64,000 nt of DNA from Consotaella salsifontis (GTDB lineage Bacteria; Pseudomonadota; Alphaproteobacteria; Rhizobiales; Rhizobiaceae). The DNA lies in the NCBI RefSeq assembly GCF_900167365.1, contig NZ_FUXL01000002.1, forward strand, positions 186,001-250,000, written 5' to 3'. Positions 25,003-33,854 of this stretch are shown here, piece by piece. Position 1 is the stretch's first letter. Every line of letters starts with the position of its first letter. Made by a program: the position numbers and the translations under genes. Below the pieces are notes generated by a model. That model did no database searches. It saw only the letters and a list, made by a program, of their open reading frames with translations, and was not told the DNA's origin.

Positions 25003-27522
25003 TCAGAGATCGAGCGTCAGGCGATGATCCTGCGCCGAACGCGAGACTTGGAGGCGGCGTGGACCCGTCGGCATCTCCCATCCCGATGCGCCATAGCGCG
25101 CCAGCAGTCGCGCCCGGATCGGCAGATCAACGCGCACGGTTTCGCCCGGCCCCGCCGTGACCACGGCAAATCCCACCAGGGCGATGGGCGCCGCCTCCTT
25201 GTCGCCCTGCGGTGCGTCGGCATAGATCTGCACGACCTCACGCGAGGAGCGGCTCGCGCGATTGGTGAGGCTGACCGACACAACTGCGCCGATGGCGTCG
25301 AGATCAGCAGGATCGGCTCCATCGTGCCGTTCCGCCGCCGCGTCCGCATACTCCCAGTCGCCGTAGCCGAGCCCATGGCCGAAGGCGAAAAGCGGAGCCT
25401 TGCCGGCCGCGACATAGCCGCGGTAACCGAGCTTCAGCCCTTCCGCATAGACATGGCGGCCGGCCACCGGCAACGTCTCCAGCACCGGCACGTCTTCCAC
25501 GCGACGGGGCAGGCTGGCAGCCAGACGCCCGGAAGGCTCGGACCTGCCAAGAAGCACATCGGCGAGCGCCGCGCCGTATTCCTGACCGCCGAGTCCGCTC
25601 CATAGGATCGCCGACGCTCGCTCGGCCCAGGGCATGATCACCGGCGAGGCCGCATTGACCACGATGATGGTGTTTGGATTGGCGGCGAGAACCGCCTCGA
25701 CCAGTTCGTCCTGTCGACCGGGCAGGTCCAGGGAGGGTCGGTCGAAAGCCTCGGTCTCCTCCTGGTCCGTGTTGCCGACGACGACGATGGCAACGTCCGC
25801 CTGACGCGCCGCCTCGGCGGCCTGGCGGATGCGCTCGTCCTCCACAGCGCCGGGACCACGATAGCCGAAGCCAAGCGGCACGAAGATGTCGAGCTCTCTC
25901 GTCTCGACGACCCGGCTTGCGACGATATCGATCGTGTCGCCCGCCTTCGCGGAAAAGGAAACGACGGCCTGGTGAGGTTTTACGACATATTCGAAATTGC
26001 TCTCGCTATCGCCGTCGAGATCGATCGAGTGCTCGTCCTGATCCCTGAGGCGCAGGACGACCATGCCGCATCCGGCGACGGCCAGCTGATGTTCCCCCGA
26101 TTCATCGGCCGTCAACCGCCCGCGAACCTCGATCCGCGACGTGCCGGCGGGCAGCGCGCCGGCGCTGTGGCCGGCCCAGAGAAGCCGGCTGGTGCGCCGA
26201 TGCTCGCTTTCGAGCAGGGAGCCATCGGCGGCATAGAAATTGACCCGAAGGCCAGGCTCGCCTGTCTCGGGGTCCTGCGTCGCATCGAGTGGAAGATCGG
26301 GCAACAGGCGATGCGCCGTCACGCCTTCCACCAGCTCGATCCGCGTGCTGTCGCCCAGCGCGGCGCGAAGTCCCTCGGCAGGCGAAATCGTCATCGGCGG
26401 CGTCAGCGACGCCGATCCCCCGCCCTGAAGTGTCGGCCGGTTCGTCATGGGGCCGATCAGGGCGATGCTTGCCGGCGGAGAGCCGAGCGGCAGAAGCGGC
26501 TGGCCCGCGACTGGCTCGTTTTTCAGCAGCGTCATGCACCGCGCGGCCAATTCGCGCAGCAGCGGCGCCATCTCGCGCGGCGGCCGCTCGGGGCCCGTGG
26601 CCGGGGCGCGGGAAAAGCCGCCAACGCGGGCCGCCAGCCGCAACACGCGCAGGAGGTGATCGTCCACCACTTCTTGCGGCACCTCGCCGCTTTCGACGCT
26701 GACGGCGATGACGCGGCGATAATCCAGATCAGGTCCCGGCATGGCGAGGTCGAGCCCGCCGAGCACCGCGCCAAGCTTGTTGCGCGTTGCCGTCCAATCG
26801 GAAATGAGGGCGCCGTCGAAACCCCACTCGCCCTTCAGCACGCCGTCGTTGAGGCGTCCATTGACGGTCATGGTCTGGCCGGAGAGGCCGTTATAGGCGG
26901 CCATGACGCTCGCCGCGCCCGCCTTCACCGTCATCTCGAAAGGCAGGAGATAGGCTTCCCGCAGAGTGCGCTCGTCGACGGAGACATCGTAGCACATGCG
27001 CCCGGTCTCGGTTTCGTTGCACACGAAGTGCTTCACGCAGGCGCCGACACCCTCGCCCTGAAGCCCCGCGACATAAGCCACCGCGAGCCGGGCGGTGAGC
27101 AGCGGGTCCTCGCTGAAATACTCGAAGTTGCGCCCGCCGAGCGGGGAGCGCTGGAGGTTGACGCCGGGGCCGAGGAGGACATCGACGCCCTTCCGGCGCG
27201 CCTCGGCCGCGAGCATCCGACCGACCGCAACCAGCAGATCCTCGTCCCAGGTGGCGGCGAGGCTGGAGACGGCCGGGAGCAGCGCCGAGAGATTTTCCTC
27301 ATGCCCCCAGGCAAAGCCGCGCACGCCGTTCGGCCCATCGGAGAAGATCACCGCCCTGAGCCCGATCTTCGGTTCGCTGGGCATCGACCAGTTGTCCGCG
27401 CCGGCCAAAAGGCGGACTTTCTCTTCAAGGGTAAGGCCGGCGATCTTTCGACGAAGATCGGCCTCGTCCGCCGTGCCGAGACCATGGGAATGGGCGATGG
27501 GCCCTTGCTTCAATCGGCTCAT
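25003..27522 (-). CDS. Glycoside hydrolase family 3 beta-glucosidase with PA14 insert
   Basis: This 839-residue enzyme hydrolyses terminal beta-glucosides. The N-terminal TIM-barrel domain has LTLEEKVRLLAGADNW, the substrate-binding KHFVCNETETGR and the nucleophile Asp in ALISDWTATR. The second domain is split by a PA14-like beta domain (about residues 400-530, FYAADGSLLESEHRRTSRLLW ... LRLRDQDEHSIDLDGDS). The C-terminus is fibronectin-III-like (LTNRASRSSREVVQIY). Length and order match Agrobacterium coniferin-type beta-glucosidases. No signal peptide is visible, so it acts on imported glucosides in the cytoplasm. It is the last gene of the seven-gene sugar operon. The start at 27522 follows an AAAGG. 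Confidence 0.92.
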   Translation of the reverse strand: MSRLKQGPIAHSHGLGTADEADLRRKIAGLTLEEKVRLLAGADNWSMPSEPKIGLRAVIFSDGPNGVRGFAWGHEENLSALLPAVSSLAATWDEDLLVAVGRMLAAEARRKGVDVLLGPGVNLQRSPLGGRNFEYFSEDPLLTARLAVAYVAGLQGEGVGACVKHFVCNETETGRMCYDVSVDERTLREAYLLPFEMTVKAGAASVMAAYNGLSGQTMTVNGRLNDGVLKGEWGFDGALISDWTATRNKLGAVLGGLDLAMPGPDLDYRRVIAVSVESGEVPQEVVDDHLLRVLRLAARVGGFSRAPATGPERPPREMAPLLRELAARCMTLLKNEPVAGQPLLPLGSPPASIALIGPMTNRPTLQGGGSASLTPPMTISPAEGLRAALGDSTRIELVEGVTAHRLLPDLPLDATQDPETGEPGLRVNFYAADGSLLESEHRRTSRLLWAGHSAGALPAGTSRIEVRGRLTADESGEHQLAVAGCGMVVLRLRDQDEHSIDLDGDSESNFEYVVKPHQAVVSFSAKAGDTIDIVASRVVETRELDIFVPLGFGYRGPGAVEDERIRQAAEAARQADVAIVVVGNTDQEETEAFDRPSLDLPGRQDELVEAVLAANPNTIIVVNAASPVIMPWAERASAILWSGLGGQEYGAALADVLLGRSEPSGRLAASLPRRVEDVPVLETLPVAGRHVYAEGLKLGYRGYVAAGKAPLFAFGHGLGYGDWEYADAAAERHDGADPADLDAIGAVVSVSLTNRASRSSREVVQIYADAPQGDKEAAPIALVGFAVVTAGPGETVRVDLPIRARLLARYGASGWEMPTGPRRLQVSRSAQDHRLTLDL

Positions 27523-27566
27523 GGAGGACCTTTCGAAATAAAACCGGGAGGCTGCCGCAGCTATCT

Positions 27567-28709
27567 TCAGGAGGAGGAGGAAAGAAGCGCGGCAGCCTCG
27601 CTCTCGCCGAGCGGAGCGGATTGCTCGCACCGCTCGGCAATGGGGATGCGGGAGCCGGAGAGGGCCGCTTCCAGCGTCGCGGCCATCACGGCAAGAACAT
27701 GAAGCCCGAGGGCGCCGCTGGCCCGGTGCGGACGCTCATCGGCGATGGCCCGCGTCATGTCTGCGAGCCCGAGCCCGCGGTAGTTGGCATGGGCGGGCTG
27801 CGCCGCCGGATAGTTGGCCGCGCCGAAGACGAGATCGCTCGTGCTCTGCGCCTGCCAGTCTCCGCGCTCCACCGCCGTCTCAATGGTCCCGCCGAACCAG
27901 TTGGGATCGGGAACGCGCATGGAGCCGAGCGTGCCGTGAAGTTCGAGCGGCTGGAGCCCATGACGCCAGACGTCCCAGCTCGCCAGGAAGGTGATCTGCG
28001 CGCCGGACTCGAATTCAAGGAGCGCCTGCACGCTGGTCAGCGTCTCCACGGTGATCTCCTCGCCGAAGAGCGGCGAGCCGGGCGTCGTCACCTTGCGGGT
28101 GGCAAAGCCCATCTGGCCCGAGGCCTGGACGGAGGCGACAGGCCCCAGCAACGTCACCAGTGTCGTGAGGTAATAGGGACCCATGTCGAACACCGGCCCG
28201 CCCCCCGGCTTGAAGAAGAAGGTCGGGTCGGGGTGCCAGTGCTCCATCCCGTGGGAGAGCACCGAGGCGACGCCGAGGAGCGGCGTTCCGATGATCCCCT
28301 CATCAATGATCCGGCGGGCGGTCTGGCATCCGGCGCCGAGCACGGTATCGGGCGCGCAGCCGACGCGAAGGCCCCGCGCGTCGGCCGCAGCGAGGATCGC
28401 CTTGCCATCGGCCAGCGAGGTGGCGAGCGGCTTCTCGCTGTAGACATGCTTGCCCGCATCCAGCGCGGCCAGCGACACGTCCGCATGGGCGGCGGGAACC
28501 GTCAGGTTGAGGATGCAGTCGATATCCTCGCGGTCTAGGAGCTCGCCGACAGGCGCCGAAGAGATGCCGTATTTCTCTGCCTTGGCAGTTGCGGCCGCAG
28601 GTTTCATGTCGGCGCAGGCGACGATGTCGATGTCGCGGAAGAGAGCGGCGTTGGTCAGGTAGATGTCGGAGATGTTGCCACAGCCGACGAGGCCGATGCG
28701 AGTGACCAT
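27567..28709 (-). CDS. Gfo/Idh/MocA family oxidoreductase
   Basis: This 380-residue NAD(P)-dependent sugar dehydrogenase-like protein has an N-terminal Rossmann fold with GLVGCGNISDIYLTNA, then NLTVPAAHADVSLAALDAGKHVYSEKPLA (family EKP motif, catalytic lysine) and HPDPTFFFKPGGGPVFDMGPYYLTTLVTLLGP in the substrate domain. Members oxidise hydroxyls of glycosides, inositols or sugars, some making 3-keto-sugars. It lies between a sugar isomerase/epimerase gene and the GH3 gene, 13 and 44 bases away, supporting a shared glucoside pathway. Confidence 0.9.
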   Translation of the reverse strand: MVTRIGLVGCGNISDIYLTNAALFRDIDIVACADMKPAAATAKAEKYGISSAPVGELLDREDIDCILNLTVPAAHADVSLAALDAGKHVYSEKPLATSLADGKAILAAADARGLRVGCAPDTVLGAGCQTARRIIDEGIIGTPLLGVASVLSHGMEHWHPDPTFFFKPGGGPVFDMGPYYLTTLVTLLGPVASVQASGQMGFATRKVTTPGSPLFGEEITVETLTSVQALLEFESGAQITFLASWDVWRHGLQPLELHGTLGSMRVPDPNWFGGTIETAVERGDWQAQSTSDLVFGAANYPAAQPAHANYRGLGLADMTRAIADERPHRASGALGLHVLAVMAATLEAALSGSRIPIAERCEQSAPLGESEAAALLSSSS

Positions 28710-28722
28710 GACGGAAATTTCC

Positions 28723-29484
28723 TCAGTTGCCGGCGCCGGCCAGGGCCTTCATCTTGGCAATGCTTACGCGCGCGAAGCGCGCCGCGTCGGCGGGCTTGTC
28801 GTGCTCGGCGATCATGAGGCGGGCGCCGGCCTCGACGGCGATCGGCCAAAGAGCATCCCAATCGACCGTGCCTGTACCAACGTCCGCCCAGCCATCCTCG
28901 TCGGCCTTCTCGCCCTCGGGCGCGATATCCTTGACGTGGACGGCGACGACGCGGCCGGAAAAATGCTTCAGCCAGTTCTCGGAATAGGCCCCGGCACGCT
29001 CCATCCAGGCGACGTCGGCTTCCCAATCGATCTCCTCGCCCAGGATGTGCTCGATCGGATAGGAGCCATCGGCCAGCGCCTGGAACTCGAAGTCGTGATT
29101 GTGCCAGGCGAGCCCGAGCCCCTCCTTGCCATAAAGAGGCTTCAGCGCCGCGAGGCGGGCGCCGATCGCCTGCCATCCGGCGGCGTCCGTCGGCCGCTCC
29201 TCCAAAGGCAGGAATGGCACGACCACCGTCTCAATGCCGAGCGTGCGGCAGATATCGATGACGCGCTGGGGCTCGCCCTCCACCATCGCGAGAGCGAAGT
29301 GGCCGCTCTTGGCGCCCAGCCCATGTCCGTCGAGCAGCGCGCGAAAGCCGGACGGGTCCTCATAGTTGGCGCCAAAGGTCTCGACATTGGTGTAGCCGGC
29401 TTCCGCGAGCATCTGGAGCGTCTTCTCCGTGTCATCGTTGCGCGCGGAGTAGAGCTGGAACGAGAGAGAATCGGTGAGAGGCAT
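28723..29484 (-). CDS. Sugar phosphate isomerase/epimerase family protein
   Basis: This 253-residue xylose-isomerase-like TIM barrel has LSFQLYSARNDDTEKTLQMLAEAGYTNVETFG at the N-terminus, GLGLAWHNHDFEF and AVHVKDIAP in the middle, and MIAEHDKPAD near the end. These supply the His/Glu/Asp metal ligands usual in the family. Known relatives include 3-keto-glucoside hydrolases and inosose isomerases. The start at 29484 has GGAGG upstream. Substrate is unknown, but adjacency to an Idh-type dehydrogenase suggests a keto-glycoside (inference). Confidence 0.87.
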   Translation of the reverse strand: MPLTDSLSFQLYSARNDDTEKTLQMLAEAGYTNVETFGANYEDPSGFRALLDGHGLGAKSGHFALAMVEGEPQRVIDICRTLGIETVVVPFLPLEERPTDAAGWQAIGARLAALKPLYGKEGLGLAWHNHDFEFQALADGSYPIEHILGEEIDWEADVAWMERAGAYSENWLKHFSGRVVAVHVKDIAPEGEKADEDGWADVGTGTVDWDALWPIAVEAGARLMIAEHDKPADAARFARVSIAKMKALAGAGN

Positions 29485-29510
29485 GGAAAGTCCTCCAAGG
29501 TTGCGCCGGT

Positions 29511-30626
29511 CTAGAGGCGCAGATGGGTTTGCGCGTCGAAGAGAGAGGCGCGCGCGGGATCGAAATGGAAGGCGATGGACTCGCCCGGGCGAGCGTTGAA
29601 CTCGCCATCGGTGCGAATGGTGATGGATTCGCCGGCGAAGCTCGCCCATACGATGGTGTCGGCGCCCATCGGCTCGGTGATGTGGACCTGGCTCTCCACC
29701 TCGACGCTGCCCACCGCCGCCGGCCCAACGGCCAGATGCTCCGGCCGGATGCCGAGGATGACGCGCTGGCCGGGGGAAACGTTCGTTGAGAACGGATAGC
29801 GCGACAGGTCCACCATTGCGTCTCCGACCTTGAGCCGAGGCCCCTCGCCCGCGACGATCTCGCCCTCGAAGAAATTCATGGCGGGTGAGCCGATGAAGCC
29901 CGCGACAAACAGATTGACCGGGCGGCGGTAGATCTCCTGGGGTGGCGCGAGCTGCTGGATGGTGCCGCCGCGCATCACCGCGACGCGGTCGGCGAGGGTC
30001 ATCGCCTCCACCTGATCGTGCGTCACATAAATCATGGTGTTGCCGAGGCGCTGGTGAAGCTTCTTGATCTCCACTCGAAGCTCGTTCCTCAGCTTGGCAT
30101 CGAGGTTCGACAGCGGCTCGTCGAAGAGGAAGACGTCGACATTGCGCACCAGGGCGCGGCCGATGGCGACGCGCTGGCGCTGACCGCCGGAAAGCTCCGC
30201 CGGCCGGCGCTGAAGCAACTCCTCGAGCTTCAGGAGCTGTGCCGCCTTGTCGACCCGGGCGTCGACCTCGGTCTTTGGCACCCCGGAGATCTTCAGGCCG
30301 AAGGACAGGTTCTGGCGAACGCTCATGCGCGGGTAGAGCGCATAGGACTGGAAGACCATGCCGATCCCCCGGTCCTTGGGCTCGGCCCAGGTGACGTTGC
30401 GTCCCGAGATCCAGACCTCGCCATCGGCGACGTCGAGAAGACCGGCGATGGCGTTGAGAAGGGTTGACTTGCCGCAGCCGGACGGCCCCAACAGGACGAG
30501 AAACTCGCCCTTCTGGACTTCGAGATCGAGCTCGTCGATCACCCGGTGCGAGGCAAAGGCGATGGCGAGGTCGCGCACCGAAACGGCAGGCTCCATGACC
30601 TCGTTGGCAGGCGTCGGCTGGCTCAT
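29511..30626 (-). CDS. Sugar ABC transporter ATPase (MalK/UgpC type)
   Basis: This 371-residue ATP-binding subunit has Walker A GPSGCGKST (residues 47-55), Q-loop FQSYALYPRMS, signature LSGGQRQRVAIGRALVR, Walker B VFLFDEPLSNLDAKLR, H-loop YVTHDQVEAMTLADR, and a C-terminal TOBE/regulatory domain (IGIRPEHLAV onward). The start at 30626 overlaps the permease stop (ATGA). Subunits of this type energise CUT1 sugar importers. A longer frame to 31298 is an out-of-place extension through the permease gene. Confidence 0.94.
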   Translation of the reverse strand: MSQPTPANEVMEPAVSVRDLAIAFASHRVIDELDLEVQKGEFLVLLGPSGCGKSTLLNAIAGLLDVADGEVWISGRNVTWAEPKDRGIGMVFQSYALYPRMSVRQNLSFGLKISGVPKTEVDARVDKAAQLLKLEELLQRRPAELSGGQRQRVAIGRALVRNVDVFLFDEPLSNLDAKLRNELRVEIKKLHQRLGNTMIYVTHDQVEAMTLADRVAVMRGGTIQQLAPPQEIYRRPVNLFVAGFIGSPAMNFFEGEIVAGEGPRLKVGDAMVDLSRYPFSTNVSPGQRVILGIRPEHLAVGPAAVGSVEVESQVHITEPMGADTIVWASFAGESITIRTDGEFNARPGESIAFHFDPARASLFDAQTHLRL

Positions 30627-31564
30627 CCCTTGACGGCTCCCGCAGCTATGCCGCGGACGAACCAGCGGCCGGACACAAAATAGACGACGAGCGGAACGGC
30701 GGCCGTCAGAATGGTCGCGGCCATGTTCATGTTGTAGGTGCGCTCGCCGTAGGTGGTGTTGACGACGTTGTTGAGCTGGACCGTCATCGGCAGGTTCTCC
30801 CGGCCGGCGAAGACGAGGCCGAGAATGAAGTCGTTCCAGATGCCGGTGATCTGAAGGATCGCCGCGACGATCAGGATCGGCGTCGACATGGGCAGGATGA
30901 CGTAGAGGAAGATGCGCCAGAACCCTCCCCCGTCGACGCGCGCGGCGTTGAACAACTCCTGCGGTAGGCCCGCGTAGAAATTGCGGAAGATCAGCGTCAT
31001 CACCGGCAGGCCGAAGATGACGTGGATGGTGACGATGCAGGCCAGCGAATTGTAGATGCCGAGAAGCGAGAAGCCGCGCACCATCGGATAGATGAAGATC
31101 TGATAGGGCAGGAAGGCGCCGAGGAGCAGGATGGCGAAGAGCACGTTCGCCCCCCTCACCCGCCAGAACGACAGCGCGTAGCCGAGGATGGAACCGGCGG
31201 CGATGGAGAGGACGACGCTCGGCACCAGGATCTTGATGGAATTCCAGAAGCCGACGCGAATGCCATCGCAGGAAAGCCCCGTGCAGGCGGTCGACCATGC
31301 GGCGATCCAGGCGGAAAAATCGAGATGCTGCGGCAGTGCGAAGATCGAGCCGTCGCGGATCTCGTCCATGCTCTTCAGCGACGTGAAGATCATGATCACC
31401 GCCGGCAGCAGGAAAAAGGCGGCGGCGACCGCGATGAAGGCATAGAGACCGATCCGGCCGGGCGTCAGCCGCTTCGGCTTCCTCCCGCGTTCGACGCTTT
31501 TCTGCCGGTTGGCCGGACGCTCGAGAGGCGCGGCGGCGGCCACCGTTGGACGGGGACTGCTCAT
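30623..31564 (-). CDS. Sugar ABC transporter permease (MalG type)
   Basis: This 313-residue inner-membrane subunit has six membrane segments. A Pro/Lys-rich cytosolic N-terminus of about 35 residues precedes TM1 (GLYAFIAVAAAFFLLPAVIMIF). The cytoplasmic coupling (EAA) loop is ELFNAARVDGGGFWRIFLYVILPMSTP. The protein ends in GIAAGAVKG, typical of MalG-like subunits. It is coupled by ATGA overlaps to both the partner permease upstream and the ATPase downstream. Confidence 0.93.
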   Translation of the reverse strand: MSSPRPTVAAAAPLERPANRQKSVERGRKPKRLTPGRIGLYAFIAVAAAFFLLPAVIMIFTSLKSMDEIRDGSIFALPQHLDFSAWIAAWSTACTGLSCDGIRVGFWNSIKILVPSVVLSIAAGSILGYALSFWRVRGANVLFAILLLGAFLPYQIFIYPMVRGFSLLGIYNSLACIVTIHVIFGLPVMTLIFRNFYAGLPQELFNAARVDGGGFWRIFLYVILPMSTPILIVAAILQITGIWNDFILGLVFAGRENLPMTVQLNNVVNTTYGERTYNMNMAATILTAAVPLVVYFVSGRWFVRGIAAGAVKG

Positions 31565-32451
31565 GCCGCCCCCCTTGGCCGCGCCTTGCGGAAATATTCG
31601 AAATAGAGCCAGGGCGTTAGCACGGACGCGACCGTGATCAGCATCACCGTGGCGGCGGCCGTCGCGAGGCCGATGTTCTGACGAGTGAAGAGATAATCCA
31701 TGATGAACTTGGCCGGCACCTCGCTGGCGATGCCAGGACCGCCTGAGGTCAGGGCCACCACGAGATCGAAAGCCTTGACCACGCCGATGGAGAGCAGCAC
31801 CACGGCGGTGATAATCAGCGGGCGCAGCATCGGCACGATGATGAAAAGATAGACGCGCCAAGGCGGAATGCCCTCGATGCGGGTCGCCTTCCACAGATCA
31901 GCGTCAATGCCACGCAGGCCCGCCAGCATCAGCGCCATGACGAGGCCGGAGGCCTGCCAGATGCCGGCGATAACGACGGCATAGATGGCCATTTCGCGGT
32001 TGACCGCCCAATCGAAGCGAAAGCTCTCCCAGCCCCAATTCTGCACCGCCTTCTGGATGCCGAGACCGGGGTTCATCAGCCATTGCCAGATCAGACCGGT
32101 GACGATGAAGGACATGGCGTAGGGGTAGAGAAAGATGGTGCGCAGCGTGTTCTCGAAGCGGACATGCTGATCCAGCGCGACCGCGAGAAGAAATCCGACA
32201 ACGAGAGAACCGGCGATGAAAAGTACGCCGAAGATCGCGACGTTCTGGAGTGAAACAAGCCACCGCGTGCTGGAAAACAGCCGCTCGTACTGGTCGAAGC
32301 CAACATAGGTGTCGACAGGAAGCAGCTTGGAGTCGGTGAACGAAATCTGCATCGTCCACACCATCGTTCCGACATAGGCAGCCAGAACCAGAGCCCAGGC
32401 CGGCAGAACCACGAACGTGGCCATGCGCAGCCGTCTTGGCCTTGTCGTCAT
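31561..32451 (-). CDS. Sugar ABC transporter permease (MalF type)
   Basis: This 296-residue permease has about six membrane segments: TM1 FVVLPAWALVLAAYVGTMVW, then WTMQISFTDSKLLP. The EAA loop is DLWKATRIEGIPPWRVYLFIIVPMLRP. It pairs with the MalG-type subunit. The start at 32451 (MTTRPRRL) is chosen because AGAGGTGG precedes it; the longer frame to 32502 would run into the intercistronic hairpin. Confidence 0.93.
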   Translation of the reverse strand: MTTRPRRLRMATFVVLPAWALVLAAYVGTMVWTMQISFTDSKLLPVDTYVGFDQYERLFSSTRWLVSLQNVAIFGVLFIAGSLVVGFLLAVALDQHVRFENTLRTIFLYPYAMSFIVTGLIWQWLMNPGLGIQKAVQNWGWESFRFDWAVNREMAIYAVVIAGIWQASGLVMALMLAGLRGIDADLWKATRIEGIPPWRVYLFIIVPMLRPLIITAVVLLSIGVVKAFDLVVALTSGGPGIASEVPAKFIMDYLFTRQNIGLATAAATVMLITVASVLTPWLYFEYFRKARPRGAA

Positions 32452-32488
32452 CGCGCCACCTCTGATCGCGAAGGAAAGGAAGAAAGGA

Positions 32489-32514
32489 GCGGCCGCGCCC
32501 ATAGGCCCGGCCGC
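32489..32514 (-). promoter_or_regulatory. Hairpin between binding-protein and permease genes
   Basis: Arms 32489-32499 and 32504-32514 form an 11-base stem with one mismatch and a 4-base loop, just after the binding-protein stop and 38 bases before the permease start on the minus strand. No U-tract follows. Likely an mRNA-stability or partial-attenuation element. Confidence 0.55.
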
Positions 32515-32532
32515 CAGGCGATCAAGCCCTTG

Positions 32533-33777
32533 CTATTCCTCCAGCTCGAAGGCGGAGACGAAGCCTTCAACCACGTCGTCAGCCGAGGCGGACGGGTTGT
32601 GCCAGTACTGCGTCAGCACATCGTCAAGCGCGCCGAGCAGGCTTGCGCTCATGATGATATCGACCACCGGCACCTGACTGTCCTTGTCCTTGAGGAGCGC
32701 CATGCCTTTTTGCGCGCAGGCATTGAACTCGCCGGTATCGACATCGTTGCGGATGGGCATCGAGCCCTTGGCAAGGTTGAACTTCACCTGGGTCGCGGGA
32801 TCGAGCATGGTCTTGGCCAAAAGGTTCTGTGCCTTGACCTGCGCCTCGTCGCCCGTCTTCGGGAAGACGAAGACATCGCCGCCGACGATCAGCGTGTCGC
32901 CCTTGAGACCGATCGAGCAGCCATAATCCTTGTCGGCCACCTTTCCGGCCGTGCGGAACTCGCCAACGGCCCAGTCACCCATGAGCTGCATGCCGGCCTT
33001 GTCCTGGAGGACGAGAGCCGTCGCGTCGTTCCAGTTGCGACCGGGTGAGCCTTGGTCGACGAAGCCGCGCAAGGCGCCGAAGGCTTCCACCACGCCACGG
33101 AACTCGTCGGACTGAGCCGCCTCCGCGTCGTGATCGCGATAGATCTTGAAGTAGAGATCCTTGCCGCCCTTGCCGAGCAGAATGGCGCTGAACAGAAGGC
33201 GCTCCTGCCAGGGCTGGCCGCCCTGGGCGAGCGGAATGAAACCGGCGGCCCTGATCTTCTCCAAGGCGGGAACCAGCGCATCCCAGCCCGTCGGCAGAGA
33301 TTCGACGCCCGAATCGCTCAGCACCTTCTTGGAATAGAACATCCAGTTCTGGCCGTGGACGTTGATCGGCAGGGCGTAGAGCTTGCCGTCGCGGCTGGCC
33401 GCGTCATAGAGGAATGGCGGCATGACGGCCTGCCACCCCTCCTCCTTGGACAGATCGTCGATGGAGCGCACGAGCCCCTGGGCGACGAGATCATCGAACT
33501 GCTTGCCGGTGTTGAACTGGGCCGCCGCCGGCGGATTGCCGCCGACCATGCGGTTGATGGCCGCAGCGCGGGAATTCTCGCCGAGCGCGGTCGCCGTGTC
33601 CTTCCACACGCCGCCGGCGGCATCGTAGGCCTTGGCGAATTCCTTGATGGCCGCGGCCTCCCCGCCAGACGTCCACCAATGCATGACCTCAGCGGTCGGC
33701 TTATCCTGCGCAACCGCAGGTATTGAAACGATTGACAGGGCAGCCCCGGCCAAAACGAGTGCAGCAAATTGCTTCAT
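32533..33777 (-). CDS. Sugar ABC transporter substrate-binding protein (GtsA-like)
   Basis: This 414-residue periplasmic binding protein has a signal peptide (to about residue 23, SIPAVAQ). The mature N-terminus AEVMHWWTSGGEAAAIKEF and later NWMFYSKKVL, LAQGGQPWQERLLFSAILL and MQLMGDWAVGEF match the family of glucose/mannose or oligosaccharide binding proteins of the Pseudomonas GtsA type. It is first in the operon, with GGGAGGAG before the ATG and a promoter bracketed by two LacI-type operators. The gene content downstream suggests a beta-glucoside ligand. Confidence 0.92.
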   Translation of the reverse strand: MKQFAALVLAGAALSIVSIPAVAQDKPTAEVMHWWTSGGEAAAIKEFAKAYDAAGGVWKDTATALGENSRAAAINRMVGGNPPAAAQFNTGKQFDDLVAQGLVRSIDDLSKEEGWQAVMPPFLYDAASRDGKLYALPINVHGQNWMFYSKKVLSDSGVESLPTGWDALVPALEKIRAAGFIPLAQGGQPWQERLLFSAILLGKGGKDLYFKIYRDHDAEAAQSDEFRGVVEAFGALRGFVDQGSPGRNWNDATALVLQDKAGMQLMGDWAVGEFRTAGKVADKDYGCSIGLKGDTLIVGGDVFVFPKTGDEAQVKAQNLLAKTMLDPATQVKFNLAKGSMPIRNDVDTGEFNACAQKGMALLKDKDSQVPVVDIIMSASLLGALDDVLTQYWHNPSASADDVVEGFVSAFELEE

Positions 33778-33809
33778 GATCTCCTCCCGTTGGATCGTGA
33801 CGCGGCGTA

Positions 33810-33854
33810 TGAAATCGATTACAAGATGCTAAGCGAGAAAGAAATCGATTACAA
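33810..33854 (-). promoter_or_regulatory. Promoter with two LacI-type operators
   Basis: Two near-identical 14-mers, TGAAATCGATTACA (33810-33823) and AGAAATCGATTACA (33840-33853), have a palindromic ATCGAT core with the central CG usual for LacI-family sites, 30 bases apart. On the minus strand a -35 (TTGTAA, 33849-33854), a 17-base spacer and a -10 (TAGCAT, 33826-33831) fit between and over them, so the upstream box covers the -35 and the other box covers the expected start point. They lie 33 and 63 bases before the binding-protein gene. Confidence 0.75.

Noticed and set aside
25972-27702. 576-residue plus-strand frame over the GH3 gene
   Set aside because: Antisense shadow of a clear beta-glucosidase.
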